A stretch of 64,000 nt of DNA from Streptomyces eurocidicus (GCF_002891295.1 NZ_LGUI01000013.1:186001-250000), one strand, 5' to 3'; numbered from the stretch's first letter, positions 1-10,460 are shown. Numbers and translations: made by a program. The notes: generated by a model not told the origin, from the letters alone.

Positions 1-1821
<1,821 letters not shown>

Positions 1822-1952
1822 GAGCACTCCTCAAGCGGGGTCCGGCCCCCGATCAGGTCCGGGACTGCCATGGTATCGAGCCATGGCGCCCGACCGCCGC
1901 GCGCCCGGCTGTCGCCCCGGCACGACAGGGGGCGGCACGGGGCGGCAGGGGT

Positions 1953-2002
1953 ACGACAGGGGGCGGGCCGCGGGGTTCTCCCCGTGGCCCGCCCCCTGTC
2001 GT
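1953..2002 (-). terminator. Strong hairpin terminator after apt
   Basis: Arms 1953-1975 and 1980-2002 pair over 23 positions with one G-U pair around a four-base loop (TTCT). It starts 11 bases past the apt stop and lies before relA, so it should end the yajC/sec/apt transcript. No long T-run follows, as is usual in Streptomyces. Confidence 0.75.
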
Positions 2003-2013
2003 GCGCCGTCGGC

Positions 2014-2580
2014 TCAGACGGTGATCAGCGCCTCCAGCGGCGCTCCGTCGAGCGCCTCGGCCAGCCGCGCGCGACCGGGCAGGAAGCCGAGCTCCATCAG
2101 CACGGCGACGCCCGCGACCTCGGCGCCGGCCCGGCGGATCAGCCGCAGGGACGCCTCGGCGGTGCCACCGGTGGCCAGGACGTCGTCGATGACCAGGACC
2201 CGGTCGCCGGCGCCGACCGCGTCGGCGTGCATCTCGATCTCGGCGGTGCCGTACTCCAGGTCGTACGCCTGGGCGAGGGTGGCGCCCGGCAGCTTGCCGG
2301 CCTTGCGGACGGGGACGAAGCCGAGACCCGCGCGGACGGCGGCCGGGGCGCCCAGGATGAAGCCCCGGGCCTCCAGGCCGACGACCTTGGTGGCGCCGTA
2401 CCGCTCGCACAGCCCGGCGAGCGCGTCGGTCAGCGCGGCGAACGCCTTGGCGTCGGCGAGCAGCGGGGTGATGTCCTTGAACATCACGCCCGGCTTGGGG
2501 TAGTCGGGCACGTCGTGGATGTGCGCCAGGAGCAGGTCGCGCAGCTTCTCGTCGGCGGTGCCGACGCTCGTGGCGCTCAT
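2014..2580 (-). CDS. apt: Adenine phosphoribosyltransferase
   Basis: The 188-residue protein converts adenine and PRPP to AMP in purine salvage. The PRPP-binding loop is clear as VLVIDDVLATGGTA, and the family stretches YPKPGVMFKDITPLL and GLEARGFILG are present. The ATG at 2580 overlaps the secF stop by four bases (ATGA), which points to translational coupling and fixes the start; a longer reading would run inside secF. Linkage of apt between secF and relA is a conserved actinobacterial arrangement that joins purine salvage with alarmone metabolism on the map, although the hairpin at 1953-2002 separates the transcripts. Confidence 0.95.
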   Translation of the reverse strand: MSATSVGTADEKLRDLLLAHIHDVPDYPKPGVMFKDITPLLADAKAFAALTDALAGLCERYGATKVVGLEARGFILGAPAAVRAGLGFVPVRKAGKLPGATLAQAYDLEYGTAEIEMHADAVGAGDRVLVIDDVLATGGTAEASLRLIRRAGAEVAGVAVLMELGFLPGRARLAEALDGAPLEALITV

Positions 2581-3689
2581 CGGCGCTTGCCCGACGGACG
2601 GCCGCGGCCACCGCGGCTGCGGGTGTCGGACTGCGGGACGACACCGGCCGGGGAAGCGTCCTCCGGCTCGTCGCCGAACTCCGCGTCCTGCGGCTCCTGC
2701 TCCGCCGACTCGCCCTTGGCGGCAGCGGCGGCGCGCTTGGCGCGCACCCGCTTGGCCAGGGCCCGCATCTGCGGGTCGCGCTCCTTGAGGTCGGCGACCA
2801 GCGGGGTGGCGATGAAGATCGAGGAGTAGGCGCCGGCCGCGAGGCCGACGAACAGGGCGAGCGAGATGTCGTTGAGCATGCCCGCGCCGAGGAAGCCGCC
2901 GCCGATGAACAGCAGGCCGGCGACCGGCAGCAGCGCCACGACGGTGGTGTTGATGGAGCGCACCAGGGTGCCGTTGAGGCTGCGGTTGGCGATCTCGCTG
3001 TAGGTGAAGCGGGTCTGCTTGGTGAGGTCCTTCGAGCTCTCCTTCAGACCGTCGAAGACGACGACGGTGTCGTAGAGGGAGTAGCCGAGGATGGTCAGCA
3101 GACCGATCACGGTGCCCGGGGTGACCTCGAAGCCGACCAGCGCGTACACGCCGACGGTGATGGTGAGGTCGTGGACCAGGGCGATCAGCGCGGCGACGGC
3201 CATCCGCCACTCGAAGGCGATGGCCAGGTAGATCACCACCAGAACCATGAAGATCACCAGGCCGGTCCATGCCTTGTTGGCGATCTGGTCGCCCCAGCTG
3301 GGGCCGACGATATCGGTGTTGATCTTGTTCACCGAGACGTCGAGCTTCTTGGCCAGGGCTTCCTGTGCCGTGCGCGACTGCTCCGGGGACAGGTCGCTGA
3401 CCTGCACGCGCAGCGTCTTGTCACCGAGCTTCTGGACGATGGCCGGGTGCCCGGAGGCGTCCTCGGCCGTCCGCTTGGCCTGGTCGGCCGAGACGGAGGT
3501 CGCCGGGGTGTTGAAGACCGCGCCGCCGGAGAACTCGATGCCCATGTTGAGGCCGCGCACCGCCAGGCCGACGATGGCCGTGATGGTGATCAGGATCGAG
3601 ATGCCGTACCAGATCTTCCGCTTGCCGACGAAGTCGTAGCCGACCTCGCCGCGGTAGAGCCGGGCGCCGAGATTGCCGAGCTTGGACAT
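2577..3689 (-). CDS. secF: Protein translocase subunit SecF
   Basis: This is the SecF half of the SecDF complex, an RND-type membrane protein that uses proton flow to pull exported proteins out of the SecYEG channel. The 370 residues start with a short cytoplasmic part, one membrane segment near residues 28-47 (ISILITITAIVGLAV), a periplasmic domain, and five more membrane segments from about residue 140 to 310. The motif GYSLYDTVVVFDGLKE typical of SecF is present. The C-terminal tail is charged (RSRGGRGRPSGKRR). The ATG at 3689 follows a GGAGGCGTGAG ribosome site, and the gene begins one base past the secD stop codon, so the two are co-translated. Confidence 0.97.
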   Translation of the reverse strand: MSKLGNLGARLYRGEVGYDFVGKRKIWYGISILITITAIVGLAVRGLNMGIEFSGGAVFNTPATSVSADQAKRTAEDASGHPAIVQKLGDKTLRVQVSDLSPEQSRTAQEALAKKLDVSVNKINTDIVGPSWGDQIANKAWTGLVIFMVLVVIYLAIAFEWRMAVAALIALVHDLTITVGVYALVGFEVTPGTVIGLLTILGYSLYDTVVVFDGLKESSKDLTKQTRFTYSEIANRSLNGTLVRSINTTVVALLPVAGLLFIGGGFLGAGMLNDISLALFVGLAAGAYSSIFIATPLVADLKERDPQMRALAKRVRAKRAAAAAKGESAEQEPQDAEFGDEPEDASPAGVVPQSDTRSRGGRGRPSGKRR

Positions 3690-3690
3690 C

Positions 3691-5556
3691 TCACGCCTCC
3701 TTGGGGTCGACGGGGGCGGAGGGGCGGCGGCGGGAGGCCCGCAGCGGCGGCTTGACGCCGAGTCGCTTGGGGTCGAGCCCGGACCACGGGTGGCCGTTCG
3801 CGAAGAACTTGCGGCGCGCGAGCAGCGTCATCAGCGGCTTGGTGAAGAAGAAGACCACGACGACGTCGAGGAGGGTGGTCAGGCCGAGCGTGAACGCGAA
3901 GCCCTGGACCTTGCCGACGGTGACGATGAAGAGCACCGCGGCGGCGAGGAAGGAGACGAAGTCGGAGACCAGGATGGTGCGGCGGGCACGCGGCCAGCCC
4001 CGCTCGACGGCCGGACGCAGGCTGCGGCCTTCTCTGATCTCGTCGCGGATGCGCTCGAAGTAGACGATGAAGGAGTCGGCGGTGATGCCGATCGCGACGA
4101 TGGCGCCGCAGACCGCCGGCAGGTTCAGCGCGAAGCCGATGGCCTGGCCCAGCAACACCATGATCGTGTAGGTGAGGATCGCCGAGCACAGGAGGCTGGC
4201 GAGGGCGACGAGCGCGAGACCGCGGTAGTACGCCACCAGGTAGATGATCACCAGGGCGAGGCCGATGGCGCCGGCCAGCAGACCCGCGCGCAGCTGCTCG
4301 CCGCCGAGGGCCGCGGAGACGGTGGTCTCGTTGACGATGTCGAACGAGAGCGGCAGGGCGCCGTAGGAGAGCACGTTGGCGAGGTCGCCCGCGCTCTGCT
4401 GGGTGAAGCCGCCGGAGATCTCCGCCTGGCCGCCGCTGATGGAGGTGGAGACGGACGGGTCGGAGACGACCGCGCCGTCCAGGACGATCGCGAACTGGTT
4501 CTGCGGGGGCGCCTTGGTCGCCAGCTGGCCGGTGACCTCGGCGAACTTCTTGGAGCCGCCCGAGGTGAACTTCAGCTGGACGATCCAGCCCTTGCCCTGC
4601 TGGCTGTCGAAGACGGCGTCGGCGTCGCTGACGCCGGTGCCCTCGACGGCCACCGGGCCGAGGATCTCCTTGGCGGAGCCGTCCTTCTTGCACGCGACGA
4701 TGGTGTCGGTCGCGGCGGCGCGGGCGGCGGCCTCACCGGCCTTGGCGCGGCCTTCCTTGGTGGAGCAGTCCAGCTCGCCGAGACGCTTCTGCAGCGCGGC
4801 GATGTCGGCCGGGGACGGCGTGGGGTCCTTCTTGGCGCCCTTGTCGTCCTTGGCCTTGTCGTCCTTGGCCTTGTCGTCCTTGGCCTTGTCGTCCTTGGCC
4901 TTGTCGTCCTTGGCCTTGTCGTCCTTCGCGCCGTCCTTGAGGGAGGCGGTCGCGTTCGGGCTCGGCGTGCCGTCGGCCTTCAGGGCGTCGGAGACCGCGC
5001 GGCCCTTCGGCGGGGTGCTCCCGGAAGCGGAGGCGGAGGCGGACGGGGAGCCGGACGGCTTGTTCTTGTCGTCCTTGCTCTTGTCGCCGTTCTTGCCGTC
5101 CTTGTCCGAGGCGGAGGAGCTGGGGGACGGGCCGGGCGCGGGCGCGGCGTCGGCGACGCTCAGGACGGGACGGAAGCCCAGCTTGGCGGTGGTACCGACC
5201 TGCTCACGGGCCTGCTTCGCGTTCGTCCCCTTGGGGATGTTCGCGATGATGTGGTTCCCGCCCTGGGTCTGGACCTCGGCCTCCGTGACACCGAGACCGT
5301 TGACACGGCGCTCGATGATGCCCACCGCCGTGTTCATATTGGTCTGGTTGATCGCGTTGGGCTTGCCGGGCTCGTTCTTGGCCTCCAGCGTGAAACTGGT
5401 GCCACCCGCGAGGTCGATGCCCAGCCGTGGAGTGGTGCGCCCGGAGGCGAACATCCCCGCCGTGAGCGCCACCATGGCGATCAGGATCAGGACCAGGACG
5501 CGGCCCGGCCTGCCCTGACCGCCCGGGGACCTGCGGCCCTTCTTCGGTGCTGCCAC
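3691..5556 (-). CDS. secD: Protein translocase subunit SecD
   Basis: This is the large partner of SecF in the Sec export complex. The 621-residue protein has a first membrane segment near residues 18-36 (VLILIAMVALTAGMFAS), an extracytoplasmic region with the GIDLAGGTSFTLEA and NRVNGLGVTEAEV-like stretches, and five membrane segments in the last 200 residues including the GITADSFIVYFERIRDEI motif. Between about residues 150 and 265 there is an unusual hydrophilic insert with Ser/Pro-rich sequence and repeats of KDDKA. The start is GTG at 5556, with GGGAG about 14 bases upstream. SecF follows after one base. The insert looks like a strain-variable linker in the periplasmic part and should not affect the membrane core. 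Confidence 0.96.
   Translation of the reverse strand: MAAPKKGRRSPGGQGRPGRVLVLILIAMVALTAGMFASGRTTPRLGIDLAGGTSFTLEAKNEPGKPNAINQTNMNTAVGIIERRVNGLGVTEAEVQTQGGNHIIANIPKGTNAKQAREQVGTTAKLGFRPVLSVADAAPAPGPSPSSSASDKDGKNGDKSKDDKNKPSGSPSASASASGSTPPKGRAVSDALKADGTPSPNATASLKDGAKDDKAKDDKAKDDKAKDDKAKDDKAKDDKGAKKDPTPSPADIAALQKRLGELDCSTKEGRAKAGEAAARAAATDTIVACKKDGSAKEILGPVAVEGTGVSDADAVFDSQQGKGWIVQLKFTSGGSKKFAEVTGQLATKAPPQNQFAIVLDGAVVSDPSVSTSISGGQAEISGGFTQQSAGDLANVLSYGALPLSFDIVNETTVSAALGGEQLRAGLLAGAIGLALVIIYLVAYYRGLALVALASLLCSAILTYTIMVLLGQAIGFALNLPAVCGAIVAIGITADSFIVYFERIRDEIREGRSLRPAVERGWPRARRTILVSDFVSFLAAAVLFIVTVGKVQGFAFTLGLTTLLDVVVVFFFTKPLMTLLARRKFFANGHPWSGLDPKRLGVKPPLRASRRRPSAPVDPKEA
4841..4930 (-). repeat. 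15-bp tandem repeat inside secD
   Basis: The unit TTGTCGTCCTTGGCC occurs five times without change at 4841-4915, followed by a sixth copy that differs at its end (4916-4930). Because the unit is 15 bp the frame is kept, and each copy adds five residues (KDDKA type) to the hydrophilic linker of SecD. Such an array is expected to change copy number by slippage. Confidence 0.95.
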
Positions 5557-5656
5557 CTTGTCGTTTCTCCCTGTCCAACCGCCCGGCGTCGGGTGTTCGC
5601 CGGACGGCCACGAAGTCTTGTGGGGACCTGCCCCCCGCCGGAGCCTAGACCGTAAA

Positions 5657-5696
5657 GGAACCGCGGCGCACCGCTCACGCAGTGCTCCGCGGTTCC
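5657..5696 (-). terminator. Hairpin between yajC and secD
   Basis: GGAACCGCGG at 5657-5666 pairs perfectly with CCGCGGTTCC at 5687-5696, and an inner GCAC/GTGC pair extends the stem past one mismatch. It lies in the 149-base gap between yajC and secD, so it could act as a partial terminator or attenuator, or protect mRNA ends. No T-run follows. Confidence 0.5.
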
Positions 5697-5705
5697 CTGA
5701 AGGGG

Positions 5706-6179
5706 CTACTTCGCGTCGGCGTCGCCGTCCTGCTTGGCGTCCTCGGTCTTCTCGGCCTTCGCGGCCTCGCCCTTGGCGTCGGCGGCGGTGTCCTTGCCGA
5801 GGTCGATCTTCTTCTCGGCCGGGGCGTCGCCCTCGGCGGCCTCGGTCAGCGAGGAGGCGTCGTCCGGAACGACAGGGGCGTCGGAGTCGTCCGACTCGAT
5901 CCCGTGGACGATGCGGTTGTACTCCTCGTCCTCCAGGACGGCGCCGATGGCGTTCTTCGCGTAGATCGCGTGAACGCCCGGGGCGACCTCGAGGAGGACC
6001 GAGTCGTCACTGACCTCCTTGACGGTGGCGTACATGCCGCCGATCGTCCGCACGCCGGTGCCCGGCTGCATCCGGTCGCGCATCGTCGCTGCCTGGCGCT
6101 GCTTGTTCTTGGCCGACCGGGTCATCAGGAACATGGCCCCGATAAGCACGATGAACGGCAGGAGAGTCATGATATTCAC
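5706..6179 (-). CDS. yajC: Preprotein translocase subunit YajC
   Basis: YajC is a small single-span membrane partner of SecDF. The 157-residue protein opens with NIMTLLPFIVLIGAMFLM, the only membrane segment, followed by a basic cytoplasmic region and the conserved stretch GTGVRTIGGMYATV. The last 60 residues are acidic and Ala/Lys/Asp-rich, an extension common in actinomycetes. The GTG at 6179 is chosen because AAGGAA lies 10-15 bases upstream and the known N-terminus of the family begins at this membrane segment; reading nine codons further upstream would add a basic tail without a ribosome site. It leads the sec group and lies downstream of ruvB. Confidence 0.94.
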   Translation of the reverse strand: MNIMTLLPFIVLIGAMFLMTRSAKNKQRQAATMRDRMQPGTGVRTIGGMYATVKEVSDDSVLLEVAPGVHAIYAKNAIGAVLEDEEYNRIVHGIESDDSDAPVVPDDASSLTEAAEGDAPAEKKIDLGKDTAADAKGEAAKAEKTEDAKQDGDADAK

Positions 6180-6346
6180 GGGACGGGGTTTCCTTCGCAC
6201 GACCACGGGAGGGCGCGGCCTGGTCTACGGGGGTGGTATGCCGCGTCTGTACGGACGGGCATCGGCGGAGTCTAAGCGAGTCCGCGCCTATGGAACAACG
6301 CCCAGCATGGCACCGTGGTTCCTGACCGGACCAGTACCCGCGCCGT

Positions 6347-7423
6347 TCAGCCGCCGAAGAGTCCCTGCTGGCCGGGGGCGCCCGCCGACTGCTGCGGCGG
6401 CACCAGCCCGAGGTGGTTCCAGGCCGCCGGGGTCGCGATCCGGCCGCGTGGCGTCCGGGCCAGCAGCCCCTCCCGCACCAGGAACGGCTCGGCGACCTCC
6501 TCGACCGTCTCCCGCTCCTCCCCCACCGCGACGGCCAGGGTGGACAGGCCCACGGGGCCGCCGCCGAAGAGCTTCAGCAGGGCGGTGAGCACGGCCCGGT
6601 CGAGCCGGTCGAGGCCGCGGGCGTCGACCTCGTAGACCGCGAGGGCCCGGGCGGCGACCTCCCGGGTGACCACGCCGTCGGTCTTGACCTGGGCGTAGTC
6701 GCGCACCCGGCGCAGCAGCCGGTTGGCGATACGGGGCGTGCCGCGGGAGCGGCCGGCGATCTCGGCCGCGCCGTCCGCCTCTATGTCCACGTCGAGGAGG
6801 CGGGCCGAGCGGTGGATGACGCGCTCCAGCTCGGCGGGGGCGTAGAACTCCATGTGCCCGGTGAAGCCGAAGCGGTCGCGCAGCGGGGGCGGCAGCAGGC
6901 CGGCCCGGGTGGTGGCGCCGACGAGGGTGAAGGGCGGCAGCTCCAGCGGGATGGCGGTGGCGCCGGGGCCCTTGCCGACGATCACGTCGACGCGGAAGTC
7001 CTCCATCGCCATGTACAGCATCTCCTCGGCGGGCCGGGACATGCGGTGGATCTCGTCGAGGAAGAGGACCTCGCCCTCGGTGAGGGAGGACAGGATCGCG
7101 GCCAGGTCACCGGCGTGCTGGATGGCGGGGCCGGAGGTGATGCGGATGGGCGCGCCCATCTCGGCCGCGATGATCATCGAGAGGGTGGTCTTGCCGAGGC
7201 CGGGGGCGCCGGAGAGCAGCACGTGGTCGGCGGTGGCGTTGCGCTGCCGGGCGGCCTTGAGCACCAGGTCGAGCTGCTCCCGGACCCGCTCCTGCCCCAC
7301 GAACTCCTCCAGATCCTTGGGGCGCAGGGCGGCCTCGACGGCCTGCTCCTCACGGTCGGCGGCAGCGCCTACCAGGCGGTCGCCGGCGGGGGTGGTCGTG
7401 GGGGCTTCGTCGTCCCAGTTCAC
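6347..7423 (-). CDS. ruvB: Holliday junction branch migration ATPase RuvB
   Basis: RuvB is the hexameric motor that drives Holliday junction migration together with RuvA. The 358-residue protein has the AAA+ Walker A motif GAPGLGKTT, the Walker B motif LFLDEIHRM, sensor GATTRAG and the winged-helix C-terminus found in the family. It starts at GTG 7423 (VNWDDEAP), with GAGAGG just upstream; an upstream extension in the same frame is Pro/Arg-rich and not conserved-looking. It is the last ruv gene and is separated from ruvA by 218 bases that hold a dispersed-type inverted repeat, so it may be partly uncoupled from ruvCA. Confidence 0.97.
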   Translation of the reverse strand: MNWDDEAPTTTPAGDRLVGAAADREEQAVEAALRPKDLEEFVGQERVREQLDLVLKAARQRNATADHVLLSGAPGLGKTTLSMIIAAEMGAPIRITSGPAIQHAGDLAAILSSLTEGEVLFLDEIHRMSRPAEEMLYMAMEDFRVDVIVGKGPGATAIPLELPPFTLVGATTRAGLLPPPLRDRFGFTGHMEFYAPAELERVIHRSARLLDVDIEADGAAEIAGRSRGTPRIANRLLRRVRDYAQVKTDGVVTREVAARALAVYEVDARGLDRLDRAVLTALLKLFGGGPVGLSTLAVAVGEERETVEEVAEPFLVREGLLARTPRGRIATPAAWNHLGLVPPQQSAGAPGQQGLFGG

Positions 7424-7535
7424 GGGGGCCTCTCGGGGGCGGGTCGGGTGCGGGTGGGGCGGTCGGGGGGGGCTTTCCCCTACCCGCCCCTTCCCGGGCT
7501 TCGCCCCCGGGCCCCCTTCCGCGCTGCCGCGCGGT

Positions 7536-7585
7536 GTCCTCAAACGCCGGACGGGCTGAAGTCAGCCCGTCCGGCCCTTGAGGAC
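7536..7585. repeat. Imperfect inverted repeat of a Streptomyces intergenic type
   Basis: Arms of 24 bases (7536-7559 and 7562-7585) pair except at two positions around a two-base centre. The core words GTCCTCAAACGCCGGACGGG and CCCGTCCGGC are, from memory, very common between genes in many Streptomyces genomes. Here it lies in the ruvB-ruvA gap. It may terminate ruvCA transcription or stabilise mRNA. A relative with the same ends is at 12105-12154. Confidence 0.7.
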
Positions 7586-7641
7586 CGGGGTCCGGCACGA
7601 AGCCCGGGGCCGGGAAAGGGAGGGGCCGGGGACGGCCACCG

Positions 7642-8259
7642 TCAGCGGGCGCGGTTCAGGGTCTGGAGTGCGGCCCGGAGCAGCTGGCCCACCTGTGGGG
7701 TGCCGCCGGCCGCGATCGTCTCCTCGGCCCGGGGCGTCACCGCCGCCACCGCCTCGTCCGCCTCGCGGGCCGCGTAGCCCAGTCCCACGAGCGCCGCGTG
7801 CAGCTGGTCGCGCCAGCCGGTCGCGGCCGCGGGTGCGGGGGCCGTGCCGGTGCCCAGGGGGGCGCCCAGCCGGTCCTTCAGCTCCAGCAGCAGCTTCTGC
7901 GCACCCTTCTTGCCGATGCCCGGCACGGCCGTGAGCGCCTTCTCGTCGCCGGTGGCGACGGCCCGCCGCAGGGTGTCCGGGCGGTGCACGGCGAGCATGG
8001 CCTGGGCGAGGCGGGGGCCGACGCCGCTGGCCGTCTGGAGCAGCTCGAAGACCTGGCGCTCGTCGTCGTCGGCGAAGCCGTAGAGGGTGAGGGAGTCCTC
8101 GCGCACCACCAGGGACGTGGCGAGCCTGGCGGGCTCGCCGACCTGGAGGGCGGAGAGGGTGTCCGGGGTGCACAGGACGGCCATGCCGATGCCGCCGACC
8201 TCGACGACGGCGGTGTCCGGGGCGAGGGCCGCGACCGGGCCGGAGACAAAGGCGATCAT
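7642..8259 (-). CDS. ruvA: Holliday junction DNA helicase subunit RuvA
   Basis: RuvA binds four-way junctions and loads RuvB. The 205-residue protein has the N-terminal OB fold (MIAFVSGPVAAL...VVEVGGIGMAV), the two helix-hairpin-helix elements around LQTASGVGPRLAQAML and LTAVPGIGKKGAQKLL, and the flexible linker plus C-terminal RuvB-contact domain. The ATG at 8259 overlaps the ruvC stop by four bases (ATGA), which sets the start and shows coupling to ruvC. Length is normal for the family. Confidence 0.97.
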   Translation of the reverse strand: MIAFVSGPVAALAPDTAVVEVGGIGMAVLCTPDTLSALQVGEPARLATSLVVREDSLTLYGFADDDERQVFELLQTASGVGPRLAQAMLAVHRPDTLRRAVATGDEKALTAVPGIGKKGAQKLLLELKDRLGAPLGTGTAPAPAAATGWRDQLHAALVGLGYAAREADEAVAAVTPRAEETIAAGGTPQVGQLLRAALQTLNRAR

Positions 8260-8819
8260 GCGCTGCCCTTCAGGGTTCGTGCGGTGGCGTCCTGGGGACG
8301 CGCGGTGCGGCGGTGGGCGGCGACGGCCTGCTGGAGGCGGTTGGTCGCGGGGGCCCGCCAGATGTGACAGATGGCGAGGGCGAGGGCGTCGGCGGCGTCG
8401 GCCGGCTTGGGCGGTGCGTCGAGCCGGAGCAGGCGGGTGACCATGGAGCCGACCTGGGCCTTGTCGGCCCGGCCGCTGCCGGTGACGGCGGCCTTGACCT
8501 CGCTGGGGGTGTGCAGGGCGACGGGCAGTCCGCGCCGGGCGGCGCAGAGCATGGCGACGGCGCTGGCCTGGGCGGTGCCCATGACCGTGCTCACGTTGTG
8601 CTGGCTGAAGACGCGCTCCACGGCGACGAATTCGGGGCGGTGCTCGTCGAGCCACTGCTCGATGCCGCGCTCGATGAGGACGAGACGGTCGGCCACCTCG
8701 GCCTCGGCCGGGGTGCGGACGACGCCGACGCCGAGCATCCGCAGCGGCCGGCCGGCGACGCCCTCGACCACGCCGATGCCGCACCTGGTCAGCCCCGGGT
8801 CCACGCCCAGCACGCGCAT
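8256..8819 (-). CDS. ruvC: Crossover junction endodeoxyribonuclease RuvC
   Basis: RuvC resolves Holliday junctions by paired cuts. The 187-residue protein opens with RVLGVDPGLTRCG, which carries the first catalytic Asp, followed by the VAVERVFSQHNVS segment with the second acidic residue, and DAADALALAICH with the C-terminal acidic pair. ATG 8819 is preceded by GGAGG at good spacing; in-frame codons upstream lack a ribosome site. It is the first gene of ruvC-ruvA-ruvB, and the gap to yebC holds a terminator, so the ruv promoter is likely in 8820-8880. Confidence 0.97.
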   Translation of the reverse strand: MRVLGVDPGLTRCGIGVVEGVAGRPLRMLGVGVVRTPAEAEVADRLVLIERGIEQWLDEHRPEFVAVERVFSQHNVSTVMGTAQASAVAMLCAARRGLPVALHTPSEVKAAVTGSGRADKAQVGSMVTRLLRLDAPPKPADAADALALAICHIWRAPATNRLQQAVAAHRRTARPQDATARTLKGSA

Positions 8820-8885
8820 CGCGCCCCCTCCTTCGTCGTCCGTCCGCAGACTATCGGCTGCCGCTGACAAGCCCCGGTCATGCCG

Positions 8886-8918
8886 ACGGGCCGACGGGTC
8901 GGTGTCCCGTCGGCCCGT
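8886..8918 (-). terminator. Hairpin terminator after yebC
   Basis: ACGGGCCGACGGG at 8886-8898 pairs perfectly over 13 bases with CCCGTCGGCCCGT at 8906-8918 around a seven-base loop. It is 40 bases past the yebC stop and just before ruvC, so it should separate the two transcripts. Confidence 0.7.
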
Positions 8919-8959
8919 GCACGGCCCGCGTCCTCGAAATCGCCGTGGCGGATCGCCGC

Positions 8960-9712
8960 TTACGCGTCGACCTTGGCCATCACGTCGTCGGAGACGTCGA
9001 AGTTGGCGAAGACGTTCTGCACGTCGTCGCTGTCCTCCAGCGCGTCGATCAGCTTGAAGATCTTGCGCGCGCCGTCCTCGTCCAGCTCGACCTGCATGGT
9101 CGGGACGAAGTTGGCCTCGGCGGAGTCGTAGTCGATGCCCGCCTCCTGGAGCGCGGTGCGCACCGCGACCATGTCCGTGGCCTCGCTGAGCACCTCGAAG
9201 GAGTCACCCAGGTCGTTGACCTCCTCGGCGCCCGCGTCCAGGACCGCGCCGAGGACGTCGTCCTCGGCGAGCTCGCCCTTGGGGACGATCACGACGCCCT
9301 TGCGGTTGAAGAGGTACGAGACCGAGCCCGGGTCGGCCATCGAGCCGCCGTTGCGGGTCATGGCGACGCGCACGTCGGAGGCGGCGCGGTTGCGGTTGTC
9401 GGTGAGGCACTCGATGAGCACCGCGACACCGTTCGGGCCGTAGCCCTCGTACATGATCGTCTCGTAGTCGGCGCCACCGGCCTCGAGGCCGGCGCCGCGC
9501 TTGACCGCCGAGTCGATGTTCTTGTTGGGGACCGAGCTCTTCTTCGCCTTCTGGATGGCGTCGAACAGCGTCGGGTTGCCCGACGGGTCGGCGCCGCCGG
9601 TACGGGCCGCGACCTCGATGTTCTTGATCATCTTCGCGAAGAGCTTGCCGCGCTTGGCGTCGATCACGGCCTTCTTGTGCTTAGTCGTAGCCCATTTAGA
9701 GTGGCCGGACAT
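8960..9712 (-). CDS. yebC: YebC/PmpR-family protein
   Basis: The 250-residue protein belongs to the YebC family. Members have been described as DNA-binding regulators, and more recently as factors that help ribosomes pass proline-rich stretches. The family start SGHSKWATTKHKKAVIDAKRGK is intact, as are the mid-region KNIDSAVKRG and the acidic C-terminus. ATG 9712 follows AAGGAGACAGG. The usual neighbour of yebC is ruvC, as seen here. No feature is missing compared with the family length. Confidence 0.95.
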   Translation of the reverse strand: MSGHSKWATTKHKKAVIDAKRGKLFAKMIKNIEVAARTGGADPSGNPTLFDAIQKAKKSSVPNKNIDSAVKRGAGLEAGGADYETIMYEGYGPNGVAVLIECLTDNRNRAASDVRVAMTRNGGSMADPGSVSYLFNRKGVVIVPKGELAEDDVLGAVLDAGAEEVNDLGDSFEVLSEATDMVAVRTALQEAGIDYDSAEANFVPTMQVELDEDGARKIFKLIDALEDSDDVQNVFANFDVSDDVMAKVDA

Positions 9713-9776
9713 CCGCCTGTCTCCTTCGCGTAACCATTTCTGAACGAACGACTGAGATCCTACCGGGACCTCGCCG

Positions 9777-10376
9777 CTACGCCGCGCGCACCATGTCGAC
9801 GAACAGCCCGTGCACGCGGTGGTCACCCGTCAGCTCCGGGTGGAAGGACGTGGCGAGCACGTTCCCCTGGCGCACGGCGACGGTGTGGCCGTCGTACGTG
9901 GCCAGCACCTGGGCCCGCGCGCCCAGCGACTCCACCCAGGGGGCGCGGATGAAGACGCCCTCGACGGGGCCGCCCTCGATCCCCGCGACCTCGATGACCG
10001 CCTCGAAGGACTCGTTCTGCCGCCCGAAGGCGTTACGGCGCACGATCATGTCGATGCCGCCGAGCGTCTCCTGGTCCTCCCGGCCGTCCAGGAGCTTGTC
10101 CGCGACCATGATCATGCCGGCGCAGGTGCCGTAGACCGGCAGCCCGGCCCGCACCCGCTCGCGCAGCGGCTCCAGCATCCCGAAGGCGACCGCCAGCTTG
10201 GACATGGTGGTGGACTCGCCACCGGGTATGACCAGGCCGTCGAGGTCGCCGAGCTCCTCGGGACGGCGGACCGGGCGGGCCACGGCCCCGGCGGCCGCGA
10301 GGGCGATCAGATGCTCGCGGACGTCGCCCTGGAGGGCGAGTACGCCGATGACCGGGCTGTCGACGGGGGTTGTCAC
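9777..10376 (-). CDS. pdxT: Pyridoxal 5'-phosphate synthase glutaminase subunit PdxT
   Basis: PdxT is the glutaminase that feeds ammonia to PdxS in vitamin B6 synthesis. The 199-residue class I amidotransferase has the GGESTT oxyanion segment, the nucleophile Cys in GTCAGM, and the His-x-Glu pair in SFHPEL. Its start is GTG 10376, placed by GAGAGG directly upstream and by the N-terminal strand VIGVLALQGDV. It follows pdxS on the same strand across an 84-base gap that contains a strong hairpin, which may lower pdxT expression relative to pdxS. Confidence 0.96.
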   Translation of the reverse strand: MTTPVDSPVIGVLALQGDVREHLIALAAAGAVARPVRRPEELGDLDGLVIPGGESTTMSKLAVAFGMLEPLRERVRAGLPVYGTCAGMIMVADKLLDGREDQETLGGIDMIVRRNAFGRQNESFEAVIEVAGIEGGPVEGVFIRAPWVESLGARAQVLATYDGHTVAVRQGNVLATSFHPELTGDHRVHGLFVDMVRAA

Positions 10377-10410
10377 GGGGTACCTCTCACAGCGGGACGC
10401 GGTGTACGGA

Positions 10411-10444
10411 CGGTGGGCGGCCCGGGAAAGCGGGCCGCCCACCG
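10411..10444 (-). terminator. Hairpin between pdxS and pdxT
   Basis: CGGTGGGCGGCCCG at 10411-10424 pairs perfectly over 14 bases with 10431-10444 around a GGAAAG loop. It starts 17 bases past the pdxS stop. Since pdxT follows in the same direction, it is more likely a partial terminator or mRNA-end protector than a full stop. Confidence 0.6.
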
Positions 10445-10460
10445 GGGGGTTCGGGGCGGA

